Below the pieces are notes generated by a model, which did no database searches, was not told the DNA's origin, and saw only the letters and a program-made list of their open reading frames with translations. A stretch of DNA of 64,000 bases, taken from the NCBI RefSeq assembly GCF_030936135.1, contig NC_082599.1:61478551-61542550 (forward strand). Direction: 5' to 3'. A program made the position numbers and the translations under genes. Below are positions 34,450-47,682 of this stretch, piece by piece. How positions within the stretch are numbered: position 1 is the first letter of the stretch; each line of letters starts with the position of its first letter. This DNA comes from Gavia stellata. Lineage: Eukaryota; Chordata; Aves; Gaviiformes; Gaviidae.

Positions 34450-37216
34450 GTATTATTTTTGGTATTATTAAAGTACAAGTAATTAATCCTAAAGAATAAT
34501 ACTTGCAATAATGCCATAGTTTAATGGTAATATTTTTGTCTGAGTAAATAACATTCCAAGTCCTTTTTTCCCCAAGACTGAAGAAATTAAGTTCATTATT
34601 GCTGCATTTCATACTTCACATCATTCCTAAGAAGCCACGACTTCTTGTTATCCTTCTTTCATTCGTTCTAGATGTAGAAGCGAAGGAAGGAGAGGAATTC
34701 CACCTTTTCACTGCCTTGAACTAGTTGCTTACTGCCAGGAGTCCTTTGTGTATTTTAAATGGGTAACAGTCGTAGTGTCTTAAAGTGGATCAGTGGAGAG
34801 GACTAATGCTTTTACCTGCCTTTGAAAATCTGCAACTGAATGCACAAATAGATTAGCGTAAGCAACAGAATAGCCAGGTGGGAGTTTAATGGGTCATTAA
34901 AATAAACCTTTAGGCCCAAAACCCAGCTACAAGAAACAGATGCAAGCTTCAGTGATTCACAAATGATAAGCACAATACCATTTAGCAACCACATCAAATA
35001 TACATAAGGTTCTTCCTCTGGCAAAAGCTCCCAACAGGCTATTCTAGTTCCCTACAGGAGACAGCAATGATACCGAAGCAACTGGAAGGATAGAAAAAGG
35101 GCTTTGCTCTGTTTATGGACATGTTATATCTTTGTGATTAAAGAGGGTTTTTCAGTTCCTGTCCAAGGCTATATGGAGTTGGGTGTCCAATAAATGGAGA
35201 CACCTAAAAAGGTGACCGAAGGGCTCCTCAACTCATGTTCTCTATTCTTGTCTCAGGAAAGATTGTATTTTACAATGAATCCAGCCAGATGAAGTTTACA
35301 AATACCAGAAAAAAGGCAGAACAGGGTCTAATACTGAACACTGCTTTTGGACAAATAGACAAGGAGGTCCTTTGGGGGAAATCTACTTGACTTAGTGTTT
35401 CTATGTATATTTTACATTTCCCTCTGCCCGATTCTGCAACGGGATGCTATGCCAGGTATGCCTGTTGTTGTTCTCACCCTTGGATGCAGGGTACTGGATT
35501 TGATACTGTCTTTGGTGATTAGAATCATCAGCTGGAACATAGAATCACAAAATCGTAGAATAGTTTGTGTGGGAAGGGACCTTCAAAGATCATCTACCCC
35601 CCTGCCACGGGCAGGAACATCTTTCACTAGATCAGGTTGATTGAAGCCACGTCCAAGACTGTGTCTTGGTTGCAGTCTCCTGGGCGACGTGGTATATATG
35701 TATTCTCACATAAACAGTGTTTACACTGTAGGAGAAAAACTTGTTCCAAACTGGAAGTGACTAAGCTGATCTAGTCAAATTATGTTAAAAATGCAGTGAA
35801 GAAAAGATGTCTTGGGTTTTATTCTAATTATCTCTAAACCTGAGTTTAACCTGCTAACTCAAAATAAAGCCCAAGTGTCTCATCTTCGCTGCTATTTTAA
35901 CCAAGTTTATCTAGATGAAGATCACATAGCTTTTCCCTTTTTTTTTTTAATGACTCTAATAGAATAGCCCTAGCCTACACTGTAGGTGTGCCAGCTTTTA
36001 AATATTTATGAAAATAATACCAACTGAATTGCTTTGTATTATGACAGGCATAATAGCTTGTACTCATTACCATAAATGTATGCATAAAACTCCTTAGGTT
36101 AAAAAAAGTTCCCCTTGATGATAAATAGGTTTTGAAAATCTATTCAAAAGCCAGGTTGATCCATCTCAAATACTGAAATTTTAGAAGGGCATTTCATCTA
36201 CTGCGTGTAATTGAAATACTACATAAGGCAAAGAGAAACGTTAAAAGTAAAGGGTCTGTGAAGAGTTTCGCTGAAATCATAAGGACATGATAGTATAAGG
36301 GATGCACAAGGATACTACTGAACCAAAACACATGCCGTTCAGATACGGTAGGTGGATAATATCATGCTGTTCACATGTCCTTTCCTTCAATTGTTCTGTT
36401 AGTTTAATCATGTGACTGATTAAAAATGGGGGGAAAAAATAATACTGTGAATCTGCAAGTTCTATAAAGCACAATGTATTTGAAAGAGGAAATAATACTT
36501 CTGTGCAAAATGCAAAGGCTACAAAATCAGATCATTACACATGATAACTTCTGAAAGCTATGCTATGGAATCGTTTCCAGGCAGAAATTTTGTGAAGAAG
36601 GTCAGCTTGATAGTGCACGGTTTTCTTATTTCTCTGCTCGGGCACACAAATTTTCACACTCTAGGTCAGATCCCATGAGTGATCTAGGCAACCACATTAA
36701 GAACCTAAACACAAATTACAGTCCTCAAGTCTCCCATTCAACTGCTGCATGAAACTGGAGTGCTAAAAGAATGTTTCCATACCTCTCTTCTCTTGGTGTA
36801 TTTTCTAGGGACCTGGGGTTTTCACCTCTTTTCTCAGACCGACCCCAGTTTTGACAGAGTTGAGGGTTTTTCTCTGTCCCCCAAGTCATGAGCGTGCCCA
36901 GCTAGCATCTCTAAATCAATTGTTCCTTCTGTCATCCCATGAGAAGCTTGTAATACACCTAACCCCTGCAGGATCAGGTATATTAGAAAATGCAGTTACA
37001 CTTTTGTATTTTGCAATCATTAGATACGTTTCTTAGGGCAGTTCTTGCATTGTCCAATCTGCTTTTTCTTTTGACAGACTGAATAAGTTCTATTTTTCTT
37101 TTTTAACATGATGTAGAAAACAGAGGAGGCAGTTCCTGCACATAAAATAGCCACTTGGAGTGGGGTCGCACCAGAGTGGTTTGCAGCCCCCTCCCCACAC
37201 ATATCGCAGAACTGCA
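34450..37216. other. Non-coding stretch containing one CR1 3' end
   Basis: Outside the CR1 piece at 35.5 kb nothing is recognised. Frames are short on both strands. Confidence 0.6.
35538..35657 (-). mobile_element. CR1 LINE 3' end, minus strand
   Basis: CATAGAATCACAAAATCGTAG, then GGGAAGGGACCTTCAAAGATCATC and a part containing ACTAGATCAGGTTG, is the reverse complement of an ATTCTATG-type CR1 3' UTR. Only about 120 bp survive. Confidence 0.92.
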
Positions 37217-37935
37217 GCATCACGGAATGGCTGAGGTTGGAAGGGTTCTCTGGAGCTCATCTGGTCCAACCCCCCTGCTCAAGCAGGACCACCTAGAGCC
37301 AGTTACCCAGGACCATGTCCGCGTGGCTTTTGAATATCTCTAAGGCTGGCAACTTCACGTCCTTTCTGGGCGGTCTGTGACAGTGGTTGGTCACCCTCAC
37401 ACTGAAAAAGTGTTTCCTGATGTTCAGAGGGAAGCTCCTGTGTTTCAGTTGGTGCCCGTTGCCTCTGGTCCTGTCACTGGGCACCACTGAGCCTGGTTCC
37501 TGGGAGCCCAGCTCCGACCTCTTTGCACTCTCCCTTCAGGCATTTATAAAAATTGGTAAGATTCCCCGGAGCCTTCTCTTCCGCAGGCTGAACATCCCAG
37601 CTCTCTCAGCCTTTCCTCAATGGAGAGATGCTCCAGTCTCTTAATCACCTTCGTGGCCCTTTGCTGGACTCTCTCCAGTGTGTCTATGTCTCTCCTGTAC
37701 TGGGGAGCCCAGAACTGGACACAGCACTCCAGGTGTGGCCTCACCAGTGCTGAGCAGAGGGAAAGGATCACCTCCCTTGACCTGCAGGCAGAACTTCTCC
37801 CAGTGCATCCCAGGATATCATCAGCGTTCTTTGCCGCGAGGCAGCATCACTGCCTTACGCTCAACTTGGTGTCCTCCAGGTCCTCTTCTGCCAAGCTGCT
37901 TTCCAGCTGGGTGACCCCAGGGTATACTGGGGTGT
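37217..37935 (-). mobile_element. CR1 LINE, older subfamily, ~0.7 kb, minus strand
   Basis: On the minus strand this encodes recognisable, broken ORF2 C-terminal pieces. One (37771-37544) has [17 protein letters not shown] and [11 protein letters not shown], and another (37487-37293) has the DRTRGNG block. They are in different frames, so at least one frameshift lies near 37.55 kb. The 3' end is degraded (CATCACGGAATGG replaces the octamer). It extends further upstream in ORF2 than most copies here. Several + strand open frames of 78-105 codons are shadows. Confidence 0.93.
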
Positions 37936-39162
37936 GAGACGGTGCACGCGATCCCTGCACCATCAGGGATGGTACTTGAGTTTCCTACATCCTCAGAAAG
38001 TGCTTTCATCACTTTTTGGATTATTGCTGCTGCCTCTTCCCACCAGATCCTTGGAGAAAGTCCCTTGGGGCTCTTGGGGTGGGGGAAATTACCTACAGGT
38101 GAGAATTTTGAATGCTTAGTCAACAGGGCATTTCTCTTTGGTGTTTGCTTGGTCAGTAATTCTGTCCTGGGGACACACTGACTTCTGAGAGCACCTTGCT
38201 GGCTGCAGGGGCTGTTACAAATCTCACTGAAGAGGTCTGTCAGTCACACGTATATCTTGAATGTAAAGGCTGAAAAGTTACGAGCAAGGCGTAAAATGAT
38301 GTAGAGTTCACGGAAAACACCAAGTCGACTTCCTTAACCTCTGGATTCAGCCCTGTAGGATACGTTTCCGCTGAAATCGGGGGAATTTTTCTTGGGCGGT
38401 GCGATGAGCAGAGCTGGGCACCGCAGAGCGGTACGGGGGGCTAAAGGGAACGGAAGGTCCCCCAACTTTTGTGGAGTTCAGTGAGGGGCCAGACAAGTAC
38501 CTCGGTGCTGGACAAAACTAAAACCTACTCGCAAAAATAAACACAGGGTTTCATCGCTGCGATGGTAGTTGACTATTCCTGCAGATGTTCTGTTTTAATG
38601 TTAGTATTGCCTTGCCTTCCCTAAAATCCTTTGGGTATCCTTTAGGAAATCCTTTAGGAAAATGCGGTGGCCCATTAGCGTCACCTGGTACCTTTGCAGT
38701 AATCTTGCAGTGACCTTTCTCCCACTTAACTGGAATATTTAAACTGCCCAGAGTACCACCTTTCCTGGCCAAGCAGGATTAGGGGAAGAAAAATAGCACT
38801 GAGCCTTGTTTAGAGCAGTGAGATGTATTTCGGACTATAGAGGATAAGACCCAATCTAAAATAGATGTAGTCAGGCTTCTATGTACCCAGCCCAGAGTTA
38901 AAAACAACAGTAACCTCTCCTTAGAGTAATGCCTATCTGTGCTTTAAAGTGCTGTCAGGGCTGAGGAGGGCAAGCGTTCACAGGGATTAACTAAGCTAAG
39001 ATGCTACAAAAATAGCTGTACCAAATATATAATTAATTTTTAGGCACGCAGACCTATATTTACACTACTGTATTTATTTATGATTTTTGTAAACAAAACT
39101 TGTCAGAAGAAAATGCCTACTTTTCAATAAAATCTAAGCCTTGTTTTTAGTTTGGTTCCAAA

Positions 39163-39217
39163 AAATGAGATGATCCTTAGGAGTCCCTTCCAACTACAGA
39201 TATTCTATGTTCTATGA
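39163..39217 (+). mobile_element. CR1 3'-terminal scrap
   Basis: GAGATGATCCTTAGGAGTCCC followed by TTCCAACTACAGATATTCTATGTTCTATG matches the last ~50 bp of an ATTCTATG-type CR1. Very short 5'-truncated insertions like this are typical of the family. Confidence 0.8.
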
Positions 39218-41988
39218 GATTTTTAATTTCACCTGTAGGTTTTTAAAGAAACAACCTAATTTTCAACTGTAATCTTGCCTGAGAAGCAAACAGGTTGTTG
39301 GGAAGTAAATGAAAACACAAAAACCAAAGGAAGGCTGTGTGTGAAAGGTAGGAGATGTAGTGTTAGTAACATCACCACCTGACTACGTAACTCTCAACTT
39401 GTCTCGTGTGAAGAAAAATGTGAAATGTTTCCCTTTTTTTGTCTTTAAAAAAAAAAGGAAAAAAATGGGGCTTCTCTATGTTTACAAACATACACGTACA
39501 TACACACATACAGGAACCCCTATAATATTTGGGGTTCCCCTTAAGGCTCCTACTTTGCGTCGGCTCAGAAAACGTTGCATCTCCCCTGATGGTGAATAAG
39601 AACAATAACACTTATCTCTTAAAATTCCTTTGGAGTACCCGATCTCTCCTTCACCCACGCAAACGCAGGCACAGCCTGTAAGCAGGAAGAAGGAATGAGA
39701 CAAGAAAAGAATTAAGTTGCTTTACTAAGCTGAATTTCCAGTTCATCTATTTATAGTAGCAGTGGGGCATAAGCTAAATAGCATTATGCAGGTTTATGCA
39801 AATTGTTTAGGATGAAAGGGGAGCACAGGTGAGGAGAAAACCGATAGAGCGTTGGAGGCCACCAGAAATCTGTCCCGATGTTGAGCAGTGGTCTGACTAA
39901 CGGAATTGTAAACGCGGCACCACGTAAAGGTGTCTTTTTACTTCTAACGCCCGGCAGTTGGTACCTTACGGAGGAGGGTAGCTCCATCTTGAGGGGTTAA
40001 ACTCAAAATAGATCTGGTAACATATGTGCTGTTAATTTGACCTAATTAGTTGTTGCTGGTTGCAGGATTTACATGAAGAATCTCATTACATAGATTAGAT
40101 ATAAAATAGGGGGAATCTTGGCCCTCGGTGGAGATCAAGCGGATCTGATATGTGCTGTTTCTGGCTACTCCGGTCGTGGCCAGGGGGTGTTAGAGGAGGT
40201 GAATCGCTAGTAAGTGTCTTCTGCGACTTAGCCTTCTGTGACAAGCTTATCTTTCTATTTGAAAAGCATCATTAAGATTTTTATTTAAAATTGCCCTGGT
40301 TCCGGGGATTGTTTCCTTGGGTTTATAAAAAAAGGAAAGGACTGTATCTGTATTCACTTCAGCGATGACGTGCGAGTACTAATTGGCAGGGAACGCGCTG
40401 GTTGTCTGTAGTATGCTATGTCTTGAAACTATTGTTAGCTTCATATTTATCAGAAAACAGTAAAATGAGTATAAATGAGCAATTTTTTCCTCCAATGGGA
40501 ACTGACTACAAATATATTCCTTTTTGTTGTTGCTGTTAAATTCCTACCGTCCGTGTGCTTTTCACTCTTTGACAGGAGGCTCTGCAAATGAAAATACGCA
40601 GGCTTTTAGAACCCTTAACTCGAGAAAAACTCCCAAATGAAATCAGTGTGGAGTCGTGCCCAACTCAGAAGTCCAGAAGGGAGCCTCAGGTCTGGCACTT
40701 GAAGAAGCTATTTACAGAACTGCTAATGAGTGCATTGTGATGGAAAGTCATAGCAGAGCACGTCCTGAATATTGCCAAGAGTGAGAACTTGACATAATGA
40801 AAACATAGATGGGATAAAAAAAAAAAAAGTAGGTAACTGATAGCCTTCATTTAAAACAAAAAAAGAAAAAAAAGCTGTTTACTAAACTTTTTTGGTTCAT
40901 AAATAATAATACAGTGCTTTAGCATAACTGATCTGAGAATATGTGTGCAGTATAACTTACAGGTGAGCACAATAGGAGACCAGATCTGGTGAACAGTGAA
41001 TATGAATTGCTATTTAATGTATATTTTAAAAAAAATGGATATATCAGAAATATGGCTAGGAGTGAATTGTGGAATTCAGCTATAATTTCTGTCTTTATTT
41101 TTGCTTGTATCTTGACTTTTTCTTTTCAAGGGATTCAAGGGGTTACACTGAGCAAAATGCTTGTCCTTACACACACTCTGAAATACATTTCAATTACATT
41201 TCATTAGGCAAACGAGAACGCAGTAGGCTCGGAACAGAGCCATGCTCTTACCTTAGGAAATGGCAATACAAATATAAAGAGGAACAGAAACATTCCTTGG
41301 GAAAGAAGCACGGTTATAATACCAGAGCTAATACAGCTGCAGTGAATATCAAAACTTCCCTTGTTTTCATGGAACAGGATCAGAGCCGGGTAGTGTTGTC
41401 AAACACTGCCAGCGCCCTGATGCTAGGCATTTGCAGAACTCCTAAAATAAGAATTAAATGCTTGACATGGAAGCAAGGAGAATTAAAAACTTTTTCTTCC
41501 AAGTGGTCTCAGTTTTACTGAGGACGTTTTTACGGCTAAGGGATTTTTAAGAGTGCCTTGGTCAATCAATTCACCTGCACAATGGAAATTGCTACCAAAT
41601 CCGTTGACTGGATTGGGAAGCCTTCATTGTTCTGTTGCATGGACAAGTACTGAGATGTTGGGAGAGAAAGGTTGGGTTTGTTTTCTTTTCTTTGTTTTTC
41701 TGAAAGGATTTGCAAAAGGAAACTTGTGTGAATTTGAAAATGTTTGTATTTTGCCTGAGTACCGATCCAGCTTTATATAATTGTGTTTTTTGTGAGATAC
41801 CGACTGCGGAGTTGGCTCGGACAAAGTCTGTTAACCAAGCTGACCAGGAAAGATAATAGTGTTATTGAAGCAAACAATCAAACACAACTGCTCGGGCTAT
41901 ATGCTGGCCTTGGATGGCAACGTGATTCTGAAGATACCAATGTATGGCAAGACCTGCCTTACTGAAAGGCAAGAAGGGAAAAGGTGGT

Positions 41989-42017
41989 CAGAAATACCCT
42001 GCCATGGGGTATTTCTG
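41989..42017. repeat. Perfect inverted repeat, 11-bp arms, 7-nt loop
   Basis: CAGAAATACCC at 41989-41999 and GGGTATTTCTG at 42007-42017 are exact reverse complements around TGCCATG. A transcript from either strand could form this hairpin. It is too short for a microRNA precursor as seen. Confidence 0.85.
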
Positions 42018-45000
42018 GTCTCCAGACTGCAGTGCGAAGATCCCAAGGCAGCCCTGAACAAGCTGTCTCCAGGCCTGGTTATTGCACGGCTACGTAAATA
42101 TAGTACGAAGCCTGAGCTGGCAAGCTCTGGCACACGTGCAAGGCCGTGTAACGTGCAGCTGCGTGGGTTGCAGTAACTGACCCGGTACCTCTCCATGGAG
42201 CTGCATTGCACCGTGAGGGTGCACCGGAACATTGGCAGCCGACTGAGAGTAGCTGCGTCATACCCTCCTGCGCTCACTTCTCCACTGAAAAAGAGTAGGC
42301 TCTAACTTACACGTCTAAAACAAAAGAATGCAGGTGGATGGTGCGAGTGCTGCGTAGGTTTTGCAGGTGGTTTGTGATTTCTTGGGTCGCTCTTGGGTTT
42401 TAAATCAATATATATCACTGTTGTATATACCCCTTGGCAAAGTATGCAGCAAACTGTTTTGAAGAAGCTTTCCTGTGTCATTTCCGTGCTGTTACCGTCC
42501 ACGGGCTCGTGAAGGAAAAATCCTGACGTTTCCCTGAGGTGCCAGGGAGAACGGAGTAGGGAGCGGGGAGACAGAAGCGTGGCCAGGTGGGGTGTGGTAT
42601 TTGGGGAAGCTCCTGAGAACTGTGGCTGGCTAGAGATCATAAAAGAAACAGTCAGTGTTTCTTCCTCATAAAAATGCACCAACCCCCTTTCCTGAAATTT
42701 TGCCTATATAATAGTCTTTAGATGGCTCTAATTTTAGATGAAGAATAGATAAATCGGAGTTGATGCAGTACTGATAGAGGAAATGAATGACTTGTCAAAA
42801 GCTGGAAGGATCCAGCTGACCCACTACAAATCCATGCTGGCTGAAAAGCACGTTGCTTGCTCGCTGGAGAGATTCATTAGTATTAATATAGAAGTTCAGT
42901 AGGTCAGAGAAGTCTCATGCTCTCCTGGAAGGCTTAGAATAGAAGAGAGAGGTAAAGGATTCAAATGCTCTTAACGTCTGTACTCTCTGCTCAGCAGAGG
43001 ACTGGAGAAAACCCATCCCCATTCTCTGCTGGCAAATTAGCCACTTTAACCATATTATTTTTCGGTCAAATCTCCTAATTGCTTCAGCAGCAGTCTTGTC
43101 TGACAAGTGACTTGAGGTCAAGGCCTTAATGTAATTTTCTTCTCATCTGTGTTTTTTTTTTTTTTCCAATAGATTACACAATGCAATAGACTTTGATACA
43201 GATAGAATTGTCATTAAAATAGTCTGAGTGCAAAACCACTGTGTGGTCCAAAGGAAACTGAGTGAGCACAAGTGCTGTTGTCAGACCTCAGCAGAAGCTA
43301 AGGCATGGGTTTGTCATGGAGTCATTAGTGTTATAACCTAAATTTACCCTCAAAGGACTCAACTCTGTTCTGTGCCTTAGGTAATCGCTCGTCTCCTAAA
43401 ACCGGTTCTTCTATGAAGAAGCACAAAGGAAAAGTTTAAACCAAGAAGTTGTTTTGGAGAACGGTGTTGAGGTTCAACGCTAATGTTTCCTAACAACTGA
43501 AGTTGTAGGTGGTGTAAAGGCTTTCACTTGCGTCGCTGGGCGAAGGTTTTTTCAGCTCTGTAGTAGAAACTCTCTAGTGAATTCAAACTTGCAGCTGAAG
43601 TTGTTTAACTGTGGAAGCGGTGTATATCAGAACGGTTTCATTTGTTCTCCATCAGAATGTATGCAACATAAACTTTAAAACCACAATTAATTTTAAGGAG
43701 CAGTTATTACGATGCTCATGAGAGCCATTCAAACAGTATTTCAGTAGCCTTACAGAAATCTAGTCTGTGTTTCTTGAAGTGGGAATGTGAATGGAGTCTC
43801 CATACTGATTCCAAACGAAATAGTGCATAATTTGGAGAAACATACTTTCACTTTTTTCAAACCTTGGCTTTCCTCAAAATCTAGGAAAAAACGGTGACTA
43901 TATTTCAGAGACCCGTGGGAGGAGGAAAATGCTCTGTTGAATTTTTATATTTAAGCCTAGCCATTCCTACCATTTTCTGCAGGACCTCTTCTGTCCTGCC
44001 CACATCACTGCTTTTCTCTCGCCAGACACATTTCTGTGGTGGCATTAACAAGCTGTGCCTGCTAGAATGAGTCTGCAGAAATTTCTCAGTAGCTTTATGC
44101 AGAGCCCTTACGCTTGGTCTCAGAGGGGGTAAGAAGAAAAAAAGATTTCTATCCCTGTCTCGGATGATGGAGCAGGGCATTCTGTTGCAGGTAGGCAGTA
44201 CTAAATACGGATCAAAGATTAGGATCTTTGCAATCCTTCCTCAGATAAAAATTAACCCAAGACAAAAAGTCTGTTGATGTCAAACTTTGTTTATGCTTAA
44301 TTCTAAAATTGCCATGAATCTGGAAAGTTGGACGAAAAGTATTGCTTCCAAAGATGACCTCCAGCCAACGCATCAGGCGGAGAGTGCTTGAAACTGTGGC
44401 AGGTGAGGAGATGGGAAAAGCAAGTACCGAGTTCAGTGAAGTAAACCAAGGTGGACAGTGAAGGATAAATAATTTTTAAATGGATAATCTATATGCACAA
44501 AGTAAATAAAAATAGATGTTCTGAAACTCTTGAGTAGCCCTTTAATTCAAGACTACTCCGAAGGTCCCGTAAAACGTAGAGAGACTTCTGCTTAGCATAA
44601 CCTAGATCCATATACTGCCCAGCTCTCCAAGAAGAAAGGTTTTCCACTTCAGTGACTCAAACAACCAAGTCAGCTTGCCTCTTAGGAAAAGGCTGAAAAA
44701 ACAAGATAGGTTCTGCAACGCAAACGGTGATAAGGCTGGGCTCTAATAGCGCTTTCCTCTCAATACTACATTTATTCCCAGGCTAGTCTCTGGTTACAGA
44801 TGCAAGGGCATTCAACAGAGGATCTGGCCTACATCCCGAACTTTGAGGGCATTATATATCAAAACCAGCCACGTACCTTCCTTAGAAAGGAGCCAGAAGG
44901 GCACTACAGACCACAGAGCGTCGTTCATAGTTCACAAAACCCCAACTGGGCTGCTATCGTCTGCGGCAGAGGAGTTCGGTCGGAAACCCCAGCACCGTGT

Positions 45001-47249
45001 CAAGTGCATTCCAGCAGTTTTACAGCTGGCTACTTGCTTTAATAGGATGCCTGTTTCAGGCAAAGGTTCTGAGGTTCCTTCTTCGTGACATCAGGTGGTA
45101 AAAACTGGGCTCATCGCTGTGCAGGGCAAGGTGAGGCATTTGCCCTGTGATGTGAAACAGTGTATAAAGGATGGAAGGGTTTCATTAATCACTGTGTGGC
45201 GTTTCCATATTCCTGCAGTGTCTAAGGAAGATGAAGCTTCAACAGTTCGCTGCTTCCCCTTCACGTAATAAGAACGGAGATGTGTGCGTCTCCTACGCAC
45301 GGGCCTTCTCTGCTGTACGTATGTACTAACTAACCCAACCTGAGGCTGCAAGAAGCATGAAAATAATCCAAACCACAGGGTGCCTTGTAGGGAATTACTC
45401 ACCTTTTCCATTTTCCCAGCAGCCAGCTGAGAGCCGGGAGGAAGAAATGGTAACTGCTGGCGTGACGACTCTTTCAGTGGCTTGTTCCTGGGGCTGGGCA
45501 GCCAGGTGCCACCTCTTTTGCAGTGTGAGATGTGAAATACTAATTTATCCCTCAGGGTGTATGAGCTCAGAAGAAAGCTGAGGACAGGTGAAAATATAAC
45601 AGCATGTATTTGTCTCATAGACGTGTGACCAAAGTGAATTTATGCACCGAAGTGAACAAGGAGGTGAATTTTATTAGCTTTCCAAACACACTGGAGAATA
45701 CTGCAAAACACAGGAAGCCTTTTTTTGTTAGATTTAATTTCATTCCGGCTAAACATCTCTTCCTGTTTGCAGCACTCGGGCCAGCAAATCCAACCCTTTT
45801 ACTTTCTTCCTGAAGGAGGTTACGGAAATCTAAACACCAGCTATTTTTACAGTCCTGGAGTGCGCGAGGGTCTACGTCGCAGCCTAGGAGCCCACCGTGA
45901 GTGGCGTCGCGTGAACACGGAGCGAGGAACAGTCTTTGTCTCGAGGGCGAAAGGTTTTGAATCTGTCACGCACAAACTCCAGCGATGTGGATTCATTCCC
46001 TTTTCCTAATGAGGTCTGTACAGGTTAAAAGAATGACTGCATACTGAGTCTGGAGGGCTAAGACTAACATAAAATACTAAAATATTAATGTAAAAAGCTA
46101 CGTTGCTTTAGATCCTACATCAGAGTTTTTTTTAAAAGCTGCTTCACTATCCAGAAGCGAAGCACCAACATCATTCACAGCTGTAACAAATGTTAAACAA
46201 CGCCTGCCTTGCTCTTGATCTTAAGGCTCTTCAGCCCAAATCTGGAGGCAGAGTCTGACATGACTGACAACAAAAATCAGCAATTAGATCTCCAACATAC
46301 CAGTGATAGTAGGATTCTGCTTCGATTCTGGGAAGTATTCCTCCGCTACCTTTGAAAAGCCAAATGCTCGCAATCTAAAGTCTTCTATTTTGACATTTTC
46401 CTAGCCCTGATTCTTACAAATGCTTGATCCAAAGGCAAAAGAAACCCTGGAGACCTTTCTCTGGTCTTTGGTGAGTTTGGAATGGGTCTTATAATCCCGA
46501 AATTAGATGAAATGGTTACAGAGGAGAATGCTGTGTTGTACTCTTTGGTGGCAACTTGGTAATAGTGGTATGCAATAGCGGCATCATAGGCAGAACGGGA
46601 AGGTTTTGTTCAGAAACGACACGCAGACTCCCCGCTCGAGTTTTGGGTGAGGCACAGAGTGCAATTTTGGGTGGGATGGTAATTAACTCCTGTCCCAGGA
46701 GCGGCCCTCCACAGCCACCCGCCGATTTGCGCTCCCGGAAGGCAGAAGTGCCCACAGAAACGGGCTTTTCTCATTCACTGCCCCTCTTCCAGCTCCTTCG
46801 CCGTCTAGGAGGCGAAACGGCGTGTTTATTCAGGCAGATAAGACTTTTATTTCTCGAAGGAAGCGGGCTTCACCGCTACCTATAAACCTATAGGTGTTTC
46901 TTTACGTCCGGACGTCTGTTCACACGCGTTTCTGGGTCGTTCTAGAGCCATTTTGCCTTGGTTCCGCGCACCTACAGGGCTGCGGGGCGGGCGGGCCGTA
47001 GCGGGCTGCCAACCGGCCGCAGCAGCAGCAGCCCCGCGGCGCCTGGAGCCGGGGCGCTGCCCGCCCGCCCGCCGCGGGACGTGTCCGCCCGCCCGCGCGC
47101 AGGCGCCTGTGCCGCTGCCGCCGCGGTGGGATGGTGCCGGGCGCGGGAGGGGGCTCGCCCTGCCTCCCCGCTTTCTCCGGCCCCTCAGCCCCGCTCCTCC
47201 TCCTCTTAGCCCAGTCCCCTGCCTGGCTCGCGTTGTTGGTGGTGTTTTG

Positions 47250-47267
47250 TTTTTTTTTTTTTTTTTT
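47250..47267. repeat. T18 homopolymer in ADCY1 5' flank
   Basis: Eighteen T bases interrupt otherwise GC-rich island sequence about 480 bp before the first ATG. On the opposite strand it reads as polylysine in false ORFs. Confidence 0.9.
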
Positions 47268-47393
47268 AACCCCCCTTTGTCGCTGTTCATTTTATTTATT
47301 TTTCTAGATGTTGCCCCGGGAGCCCGCCTGCCGCCCGCTCTCCGCAGCTCCTGCAAATAGCGGTATCTGAAGGGAGACCCGCCTGTTGATTAT

Positions 47394-47407
47394 CCCCCCC
47401 CCCCCCC
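47394..47407. repeat. C14 homopolymer in ADCY1 5' flank
   Basis: Fourteen C bases lie about 340 bp before the first ATG. The opposite strand is a G14 run that could take part in a quadruplex. Confidence 0.9.
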
Positions 47408-47682
47408 TCCGCTCCATTTCAAACCTTCGGATGGTGTTTTGGTGTCATTAGGAGATTAACGTCCCCGGAGCACCGGGGGAGGAGGAGGAGGAGGTGGAGG
47501 GGAGAGCGAGCAGGCAGGGAGGTTGGCACATTAACACGAGTCAGGCTCTCCTCCCGCCGTCCCAGCCATCCCCGGCTCCTCGGTGGCAGCGCAGGGGGGC
47601 GGCTGCCGGTGCCCGCGGAGCCGCGGGGGGCTGTCGGCGGGTGTGCGGCCGCGGCTCCCGCTCGCAACCCCGCTCTCTTTTT

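Larger units (their letters stand above)
37936..46949. other. Upstream flank of ADCY1, non-coding
   Basis: Holds a CR1 scrap at 39.2 kb, a local double copy of ATCCTTTAGGA near 38637-38660, a TATAAAA-bearing LTR-like candidate around 40.1 kb, and the 42.0 kb hairpin. The largest open frame, 175 codons on the minus strand (45618-45091, ATG start), has no recognised domain and is of a length chance can produce. Distal ADCY1 enhancers could be here but cannot be identified by eye. Confidence 0.55.

Noticed and set aside
46880..47360. 158- and 135-codon frames on opposite strands before ADCY1
   Set aside because: Low-complexity CpG-island sequence with homopolymer-encoded polylysine/polyphenylalanine; no recognisable protein.
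47494..47682. Longer uORF starting at 47494
   Set aside because: The codon at 47494 is GTG, not ATG. The only ATG start in that frame is 47683.
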